This document shows, in pieces, positions 58,475 through 64,000 of a stretch of 64,000 bases of DNA (the stretch's first letter is position 1; the number at the start of each line of letters is the position of its first letter). The notes under the pieces were generated by a model. It saw only the letters and a program-made list of their open reading frames with translations. It was not told the origin of the DNA and did not search any database. This DNA comes from Comamonadaceae bacterium UBA4962. Lineage in GTDB: Bacteria; Pseudomonadota; Gammaproteobacteria; Burkholderiales; Burkholderiaceae_C. The DNA lies in contig DHAE01000016.1 in assembly GCA_002397315.1 (NCBI GenBank), positions 1-64,000 on the forward strand, given 5' to 3'. The position numbers and the translations under genes are program-made.

Positions 58475-60403
58475 ATGAGCCTGCTGAACGTCGGGGCACG
58501 CGCCCTGCTCGCCAACCAGGTGGCCCTGCAGACCGCGGGCCACAACATCGCCAACGTCAACACCGCGGGCTACTCGCGCCAGACGCTGGCGCTGCAGACC
58601 GTGCAGGGTCAGTTCACGGGCGGCGGCTACATCGGCCAGGGCGTGGACGTGCAGACCATCCTGCGCAACCACAACGAACTGCTCACGCGGCAGGCGGCCG
58701 CGGCGGATTCGGTGCAGTCGGCCGACAAGACGCGCGCGGAGCGCCTGTCGCAGCTTCAGGACGTGTTCAGCGGCGGCACCAGCGGGCTGGGCGCGTCCAT
58801 CACCGACATGCTGAATTCGTTCAAGGACGTGGTGGCCTCGCCCATGGACATGACCGCGCGCACGGTGTCCATCACCCGCATGGACGAAACCGCGGCGCGC
58901 ATGCGTTCGGCGGCCGGGCGCATCGACGAGATCCAGTACACGGTGAAGGAACAGCTCGCGGGCGACGTGAACGCGGTCAATGCCCTGTCGAAACAGATGG
59001 CGAGCGTGAACGAGCAGATCGCCCGCGTGAAGGGCAACGGGCAGACGCCCAACGACCTGCTGGACCAGCGCGACCAGATCATCCGCGAGATCAACCGGTA
59101 CGTGCAGACCACCCAGGTGGCGGCCGACGACGGCACGGTGGGCCTGTTCGTGGCGGGCAGCCAGCCGCTGGTGCTGGGCACCACGGCCACGCCGCTGCAG
59201 GTGCAGGAATCGAGCATGTTCCCCGGCAGCGGGCAGCTCAAGGTGTACTTCGCCCCGCCCGGCACCAAGCCGATCGAGCTGGACGACAGCATGCTGGGCG
59301 GGGGGGAGTTCTCCGGCCTGCTGCGCTTCCACAACAACGATCTGGCCGAGGGCCGCAACCTGCTGGGCCGCATGGCGCAGGCCATCGGCATGACGATGAA
59401 CGCGCAGCACAAGCTGGGCCTCACGCTGGATGGCCAGGCCGGCAGGGACCTGTTCACCGTGCCCGACAGCATGCCGGGCTACACGAACGGCTCGGCCGTC
59501 GGCAGCGTGGCGTTTTCGGACGCGACGAAGTTCGCCGCCTCCGATTACGAGGTGCGCTTCACCACGCCGCCCGCCGGCCAGGTGGTGCGCCTCTCGGACG
59601 GCAAGGCCACCGGCTTCACCAGCCTGGCGGACCTCGCGGGCCAGCAGATCGACGGCCTCACGTTCAACCTCACCGCCGCGGGCGCCACCGGCGAGCGCGT
59701 GATGTTCCGGCCGTTCACCAGCGCGGCGCGCGACATCGAGGCCAAGGTGCTGTCGCCGCGCGACCTCGCCGCCGCGAGCCCCGTGAACGCCGCGATGGGC
59801 ACGGCGAACGCCGGCTCGCTGCAGCTCAGCTCGGTGAAGGCGGCCTCCAGCCCCTACACCGCGCCCCCGACGCCGGGCGGCGTGACGCTCACCTTCAACG
59901 CCGGCCCCCCCGCCACCTACGGCGTGACGGGATCGACGGTGCCGGCCACCGGCACCACGGGCCTCGCCTACACGCCCGGCCAGCCGATCACCATCGACGG
60001 CTGGCAGATCACCCTCAAGGGCTCGCCGGGCACGGGCGACACCGTGAAGGTGGGCAGCGCGCTGGATCCGCAATACGGCGACGCCTACAAGCGCAACGCC
60101 GGCAACGCCTCGGCGATCGATGCGCTCGGCGACGTGAAGATGTTCGACGACGCCACGATGAGCGACGGCTACGCCGGGCTCATGGCCCAGGTCGGCACGC
60201 GCATGCAGAACGCCAAGTACGCATCGGACGTCTCGTCCACGATCTCCACCAACCTCGAACGCGACCGCTCCGCCGTGGCGGGCGTGAACCTCGACGAGGA
60301 AGCCGCCAAGCTGATCCAGTACCAGCAGGCCTACCAGGCCTCGGCCAAGGTGCTGCAGATCGCGCAGAGCATTTTCGACAACCTGATCCAGACGATGCGC
60401 TGA
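58475..60403 (+). CDS. flgK: Hook-filament junction protein FlgK (HAP1)
   Basis: FlgK joins hook and filament. The 642 residues begin MSLLNVGARALLANQVALQT with HNIANVNTAGYSRQTLALQT, and the C-terminal block is GVNLDEEAAKLIQYQQAYQA and FDNLIQTMR. The middle (about 200-500) is an exposed Thr/Gly/Ala-rich domain. It is exported by FlgN and the type III apparatus. Confidence 0.97.
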   Translation: MSLLNVGARALLANQVALQTAGHNIANVNTAGYSRQTLALQTVQGQFTGGGYIGQGVDVQTILRNHNELLTRQAAAADSVQSADKTRAERLSQLQDVFSGGTSGLGASITDMLNSFKDVVASPMDMTARTVSITRMDETAARMRSAAGRIDEIQYTVKEQLAGDVNAVNALSKQMASVNEQIARVKGNGQTPNDLLDQRDQIIREINRYVQTTQVAADDGTVGLFVAGSQPLVLGTTATPLQVQESSMFPGSGQLKVYFAPPGTKPIELDDSMLGGGEFSGLLRFHNNDLAEGRNLLGRMAQAIGMTMNAQHKLGLTLDGQAGRDLFTVPDSMPGYTNGSAVGSVAFSDATKFAASDYEVRFTTPPAGQVVRLSDGKATGFTSLADLAGQQIDGLTFNLTAAGATGERVMFRPFTSAARDIEAKVLSPRDLAAASPVNAAMGTANAGSLQLSSVKAASSPYTAPPTPGGVTLTFNAGPPATYGVTGSTVPATGTTGLAYTPGQPITIDGWQITLKGSPGTGDTVKVGSALDPQYGDAYKRNAGNASAIDALGDVKMFDDATMSDGYAGLMAQVGTRMQNAKYASDVSSTISTNLERDRSAVAGVNLDEEAAKLIQYQQAYQASAKVLQIAQSIFDNLIQTMR

Positions 60404-60445
60404 CGCCACCCGCGCCGCACCGCCACCGGCCCTCCCGAGCACGCC

Positions 60446-61732
60446 ATGAGCACCTTCTACCGCACCGCCAGCGCCAACCAGTACGACAACGCACTGCGCA
60501 ACCTGTCGCAGCGCCAGACCGCGCTCTCGAACCTGCAGGAGAACCTCACCTCCGGCAAGCGGGTCGTGCGTGCGAGCGACGACCCCGTGGCCGCGGCGCA
60601 GGCCGAGCGCGCGATCACGCGCCTCTCGCGCGTGCAGAGCGAACAGCGGGCACTGGAGAACGCGCGCAATACCGTCACCCAGGCCGAGTCCACGCTCGGC
60701 CAGGCCGTGGACATCGTGCAGGAACTGCGCCAGCTGATCGTGAGCGCCGGCGGCGGCTCGCTCAAGCCCGAGGACCGCAAGACCATCATGAACCAGGTGC
60801 AGGGCCTGCGCGAGCAGCTCTCCGACATGGTCAACCGCAAGGACACGAACGGCCTGCCGCTGCTGGGCGCGCTGGGCAGTGCGCTCGCGCCCTTCCTGGG
60901 CCCGCAGTCGGGCAGCCCCGACTACAGCTTCGCAGGCCTGCCCGGCCAGGCCTCGGGCTCGGCCACTTCGCTGCCGCTGTCGCTGGACGGTGAATCCGCC
61001 TTCATGTTCCAGCCCAAGCGCGACGGCGTGTACACCGCCTCGGTGAGCGACATTCCCTCGGGCCGCACGCTGACGACCGACGGCGTGAAGGCGGGCGACA
61101 CCTCCCTCGTCACCGGGGACAACTACCAGATCGTCTTCAGCGGCGTGGGCCCGGGCGCGACGGCCGGCACCACCACCGCCACCTACACGATCACCAACAC
61201 GACCACGGGCGTGGCGTCCGCGCCCGTCACCGTGCCGGACTTCCCGATGGACAAGCCCGTGTCGATCGCGGTGACCGGCATCCCGGGGGTGAGCTTCAAC
61301 ATCACCGGCACGCCCACCCGGCAGAACGACGGCACCTACAACTTCTCGCCGGCCAACGGCGACACCATCTCGCTCAAGCCCAGCGCCAGCATCTTCAGCA
61401 GCATCGACCAGGCCGTGCGCGACATCGGCGGCGCGACCAACGGCAACGCGGCCGCGCAGGCCGTGGGCCAGGCGCTGAACAACATCGACGTAGGCCTGGA
61501 GCGCATCCACAACATGCGCGGCTACGCGGGCGAGCTGCTCAACCGCGCGGACCGCATCACGGGCGACCAGGGCAAGCGCTCGGACCAGCTCGAGGCGGAC
61601 CGCTCGCGCGCGGAGGATCTCGATATGATCAAGGGCATCTCCGATTTCCAGAACAACCAGACCGGCTACCAGGCGGCGCTGCAGTCCTATGCGCAGGTGC
61701 AGAAGCTGTCGCTGTTCAATTACATCGGCTAA
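60446..61732 (+). CDS. flgL: Hook-filament junction protein FlgL (HAP3)
   Basis: FlgL forms the second junction layer. The 428 residues begin MSTFYRTASANQYDNALRNL and contain NLTSGKRVVRASDDPVAAAQ near 33-52, a variable Thr/Gly-rich middle, and the C-terminal IKGISDFQNNQTGYQAALQSY. It ends the flgIJKL run, 43 bp after flgK. Confidence 0.97.
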   Translation: MSTFYRTASANQYDNALRNLSQRQTALSNLQENLTSGKRVVRASDDPVAAAQAERAITRLSRVQSEQRALENARNTVTQAESTLGQAVDIVQELRQLIVSAGGGSLKPEDRKTIMNQVQGLREQLSDMVNRKDTNGLPLLGALGSALAPFLGPQSGSPDYSFAGLPGQASGSATSLPLSLDGESAFMFQPKRDGVYTASVSDIPSGRTLTTDGVKAGDTSLVTGDNYQIVFSGVGPGATAGTTTATYTITNTTTGVASAPVTVPDFPMDKPVSIAVTGIPGVSFNITGTPTRQNDGTYNFSPANGDTISLKPSASIFSSIDQAVRDIGGATNGNAAAQAVGQALNNIDVGLERIHNMRGYAGELLNRADRITGDQGKRSDQLEADRSRAEDLDMIKGISDFQNNQTGYQAALQSYAQVQKLSLFNYIG

Positions 61733-61746
61733 GCCGAAAGAGACAA

Positions 61747-61766
61747 GCGGGGAGCCTGGGCCCCGC
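61747..61766 (+). terminator. Hairpin after flgL
   Basis: gcgggg (61747-61752) and ccccgc (61761-61766) pair with an 8-base loop. No T-run follows, so termination is uncertain; some transcription may continue into the HDOD gene 38 bp further on. Confidence 0.4.
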
Positions 61767-61804
61767 GCACTCCGCCGGGCCCGGCCGCACCGCAAAGCCC
61801 ACAC

Positions 61805-63034
61805 ATGGTCCAATCCGTCCTCGGCAGCCTGATCCTCGGCTACCGCCCCCTCTGGAACGCGGCGCGCCGCCTCGCGGCCGTGCAGCTGCACGTGCACAAC
61901 GCGGGCGAGGCGGTGGTCGATGCGCCGCACCTGCTGCGCACCCTGCAGGAGCTGTGGAGCGCGTCCTCCCCGCCCCTGCTGCTGTCGCCGCAGAGCCCCC
62001 GGCTGCTCGTCGACCTGCTCGCGCAGGCGCCGCGCGGCTCGCCCTGGATCAGCGTGCCCGATGCGTGGCTCGCCGATGCCGACCTGCTCGCGCGCGTGCG
62101 CGCCGCGCACCAGCGGGGCCTGAAGCTCGTGTGGCGCGGCGCGCTGGAGCGCCTGCCGGCCGCCGACGTGGCCTCCTGCTTCGACAACAGCCTGCTCACG
62201 CTCTCCGCCAACGATGCGATGGCGGCGCTGCGCGCGGCCGGCGGCGCGATCCGCGGCGCGCCCGCCGAACCCAGCCCCGTGATCGCGGGGCAGATGTACG
62301 AGAACGTCGCGAGCCGGCCGCTCATGGAGCATTGCCTGGACCGGCACGGCGCGCTCGCCATCGCCGGCTGGCCGTCGGAGGACGTGCTCTACAGCCTGCG
62401 CCACCAGCAGCCGCAACCGGCGCACGCCACGGTGCTCAAGCTGATGCGGGCGATCGACGCGGAGCAGTCGCTGGAAGCGTTCGAGCAGATCCTCGGCGAA
62501 GACCCGGTGCTCGCCTACCGCTTCATGGTCTATACCAACTCGGCCGCGCTCGGCCTGCGCACGGGCGTGGATTCGCTGCGGCGCGGCCTCGTGATGATGG
62601 GCTACGGCTCGCTGCAGCGCTGGCTGGGCGACCAGCTCCCGCATGCCAGCACCGACCCGAACCTGCAGCCCATCCGCGAATCCATGGTGATCCGCGCGCA
62701 CCTGACCGAGCGGCTGCTCGACGCGGGGGTGGAGAACGACCTGCGGCGCGAGGTGTACCTCTGCGGCCTGCTGTCGCAATTGGGGGAGCTGCTGTCGGAG
62801 CCGCTCGGCACCATCCTGCGGCGCCTGCCGCTGTCCGAGCGCATCTACGACGCAGCCGTGCTGCGCACCGGCCCCTACGCGGCCAGCCTGGAGATGGCCT
62901 GCGCGCTCGAATCGGAGGATGCCGCCGCGGTCCGCCAGCTCTGCGAGGCGCAGGAGCTGGACCTGGAGGAGGTCAACCGCGCGCTGCTGCGGGTGATCTC
63001 GGACCTGGAAGTGGAGCGGCCGGCGGGGCGGTGA
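61805..63034 (+). CDS. HDOD-domain signalling protein
   Basis: The 409 residues look like a YuxH-type HDOD protein. An N-terminal half of about 180 residues resembles a degenerate EAL-like domain (FDNSLLTLSANDAM). A C-terminal HDOD domain (about 200-400) has LKLMRAIDAEQSLEAFEQIL, EDPVLAYRFMVYTNSA and VYLCGLLSQLGELLSEPLG. HDOD proteins lack the catalytic HD metal residues and act in c-di-GMP or stress signalling networks. Proximity to flgL suggests control of motility, but the function is unknown. It is followed at once by a strong hairpin. Confidence 0.82.
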   Translation: MVQSVLGSLILGYRPLWNAARRLAAVQLHVHNAGEAVVDAPHLLRTLQELWSASSPPLLLSPQSPRLLVDLLAQAPRGSPWISVPDAWLADADLLARVRAAHQRGLKLVWRGALERLPAADVASCFDNSLLTLSANDAMAALRAAGGAIRGAPAEPSPVIAGQMYENVASRPLMEHCLDRHGALAIAGWPSEDVLYSLRHQQPQPAHATVLKLMRAIDAEQSLEAFEQILGEDPVLAYRFMVYTNSAALGLRTGVDSLRRGLVMMGYGSLQRWLGDQLPHASTDPNLQPIRESMVIRAHLTERLLDAGVENDLRREVYLCGLLSQLGELLSEPLGTILRRLPLSERIYDAAVLRTGPYAASLEMACALESEDAAAVRQLCEAQELDLEEVNRALLRVISDLEVERPAGR

Positions 63035-63078
63035 CCCCGGCGAAGCGGCCCCCCTGCCGCGGCGCCGCTTCGCCGGGG
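63035..63078 (+). terminator. Terminator-like hairpin after the HDOD gene
   Basis: CCCCGGCGAAGCGGC (63035-63049) and GCCGCTTCGCCGGGG (63064-63078) are perfect complements around a 14-base loop, starting next to the stop codon. There is no T-run. The right arm overlaps the first half of the PIP box (63069-63073). Confidence 0.65.
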
Positions 63079-63129
63079 GGCGCAGGCGTTCGCACGGCGG
63101 ATCGACGGCGCGCGCGGCGTGTGGAAGAT
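63069..63129 (+). promoter_or_regulatory. PIP box (plant-inducible promoter) and -10 element
   Basis: TTCGC at 63069-63073 and TTCGC at 63089-63093 are exactly 15 bases apart, matching the TTCGB-N15-TTCGB box bound by HrpX/HrpB-type activators of type III effector genes. GAAGAT at 63124-63129 begins 30 bases after the box, the usual distance to a YANNNT -10, and fails only at the first base. The candidate effector starts at 63162. Confidence 0.75.
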
Positions 63130-63161
63130 GTTGGCCGTTGCACCTCGCCTTCACTCACACC

Positions 63162-64000
63162 ATGGACCCCCATCGAATTCCGCGCGGACCGGCGGCAGTG
63201 CCGCCTTCCGGGCCCGCCCTGGCACGCGCCGGCCATGCCCCATCGGATGCCCCGCCCTCCCGGCCAGCCCCGGCGCACGACGCGAGGTGGGATGCGCTGC
63301 GCAGGCGTGCCGCCGACGGCCGCGTGCCAGCCTCAGGCCTGCCCAGGCGATCTTCCGCCCTCCACGGGATCTGCGTGTCGCGGCCCCGGACCCATGAACC
63401 GGCGTATGCGCCCAGCGCGTCCGGCTGGGCCGCTCGGCGCTCCGCGGCATTCGACCAGGCCAGCGTCCTGTCGCGCCACGACCCGGACCACCTCGGGGCC
63501 TGCGTGATCTACAGCCTGCTGTGGATGAACGACATCGCCAGCGCGCACGGCACCGCCGCATCCCGGATGGCCCGGCTGGAGCACTCGACGCCGGAGGTCC
63601 TCTCGCTGCACCAGGACTACATGGACCGGGTGGACTACAGCAACCAGGATCCGTACCACCGGGAAGACCCGCTGCTGCAGACCGCGCAGGTACAGGGCAT
63701 CGGGCCTGCGGGCAACACCATGGCGGTCGACATCCTCTCCGACGAAGACGCCGCCATGGAGGAGATCTCCGGCATCCTGAGCCGGCCCGGCAGCTCGCAC
63801 CTGCTGTGGCTGGGCAACCTGGGCTCCGGCAACCACGCCATCGCCGCGCATGCGGCGGACGGCCGCTGCATCCTGTTCGACGCGAACCTGGGTGAATTCC
63901 GGCTGACGCCGTCCGAAGTACCGATGGTGATGCGCGAGATCGTCGCCCGGAATTCGCTGCACTATGCGATTCCCGAAATCCTCATCATGCCGATGCGGCG
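63162..64000 (+). CDS. YopT/AvrPphB-type C58 cysteine protease, probable type III effector (3' end cut off)
   Basis: The open frame runs from the ATG at 63162 to the window edge (279 residues so far). It lacks a stop, so the protein is partial at the C-terminus. The first 110 residues are rich in Pro, Ala, Arg and Ser, as in type III secretion signals. The catalytic triad fits peptidase C58: Cys114 (GACVIYSLLWM), His225 (GSGNHAIAAH) and Asp240 (ILFDANLGEF). The gaps of 111 and 15 residues resemble AvrPphB (114 and 15). The family includes Yersinia YopT and Pseudomonas AvrPphB, which cleave host proteins. A PIP box precedes it. No Shine-Dalgarno is obvious. A GTG 12 codons later is an alternative start. 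Confidence 0.85.
   Translation, partial: MDPHRIPRGPAAVPPSGPALARAGHAPSDAPPSRPAPAHDARWDALRRRAADGRVPASGLPRRSSALHGICVSRPRTHEPAYAPSASGWAARRSAAFDQASVLSRHDPDHLGACVIYSLLWMNDIASAHGTAASRMARLEHSTPEVLSLHQDYMDRVDYSNQDPYHREDPLLQTAQVQGIGPAGNTMAVDILSDEDAAMEEISGILSRPGSSHLLWLGNLGSGNHAIAAHAADGRCILFDANLGEFRLTPSEVPMVMREIVARNSLHYAIPEILIMPMR

Noticed and set aside
61714..61740. Sigma-28 promoter before the HDOD gene (GCCGAAAG with upstream TCAATTAC)
   Set aside because: The spacing is 9 instead of 11 bases and the -35 overlaps the end of flgL. The match is too weak.
58298..63154. A 1618-codon open frame on the minus strand across flgJ, flgK, flgL and the HDOD gene
   Set aside because: Its composition (His, Arg, Gly, Ala rich, no known motifs) is that of an antisense shadow frame in high-GC DNA. 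The opposite strand encodes four well-matched proteins with full motifs.
1..64000. tRNA, rRNA or CRISPR arrays
   Set aside because: No cloverleaf-like 70-90 base segment, no rRNA-like stretch and no regularly spaced direct repeats were found on reading the intergenic regions.

Overview
The window is a flagellar and chemotaxis supercluster from a high-GC betaproteobacterium. It is most likely Acidovorax/Paracidovorax (Comamonadaceae), close to the plant-pathogenic A. avenae/citrulli group. Three things point there: the gene order and protein families, a GC content of roughly 70% in flagellar genes sampled by hand, and a YopT/AvrPphB-type (peptidase C58) effector gene behind a perfect plant-inducible-promoter (PIP) box at the right edge. 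The genus is my inference; no database search was possible.

Layout from left to right. 180-2069 is an ABC-F ATPase (uup), convergent with a leftward chemotaxis operon (8707 to 2176) whose order of transcription is CheZ-like gene, cheY, cheA, cheW, cheR, cheD, cheB. 8882-10626 is a rightward receiver/histidine-kinase plus NarL-type regulator pair. 10639-22010 is a leftward basal-body and export series, fliF-G-H-I-J-K then fliL-M-N-O-P-Q-R, with fliE divergent at 22186. 22763-26698 is leftward fliC-fliD-fliS-fliT. A second flagellin, fliC2 (27033-28511), is divergent from the first, so the pair forms a large inverted repeat around a 334-bp spacer.

28578-37528 is a six-gene rightward block that looks like a flagellin glycosylation island: a WbqC-like protein, two methyltransferases, an FAD oxidoreductase, a sugar aminotransferase and a 1359-residue multidomain glycosyltransferase. 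Its first genes are clearly less GC-rich than their surroundings. 37679-40614 is motA-motB-cheY-cheZ. 40726-47040 is flhB-flhA-flhF-(flhG-like)-fliA, read as one tightly overlapping operon. 47117-48842 is leftward flgA, flgM, flgN. 49092-61732 is rightward flgBCDEFGH and flgIJKL, broken between flgH and flgI by a leftward hipB-hipA toxin-antitoxin module. An HDOD gene follows, and the window ends inside the C58 effector gene.

The genes together cover almost a whole polar-type flagellum: MS ring, C ring, export apparatus, rod, hook, filament and cap, stator, sigma-28/FlgM checkpoint, and the complete CheA/W/R/B/D/Y/Z pathway. FlhDC and any methyl-accepting receptor are not in the window. Sigma-28-like promoters (T[AC]AAG-N14-[CT]CGA[AT]A) can be read in front of fliC1, flgM and motA. 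The flgB and flhB operons share an identical 13-base element placed at the same distance from a -10-like hexamer, which suggests a common early-class promoter. Items that merit a second look are the effector with its PIP box, the hipBA insertion, the divergent flagellins with a single good promoter between them, the glycosylation island, a second CheZ-like protein, and an FlhG homologue without a P-loop.
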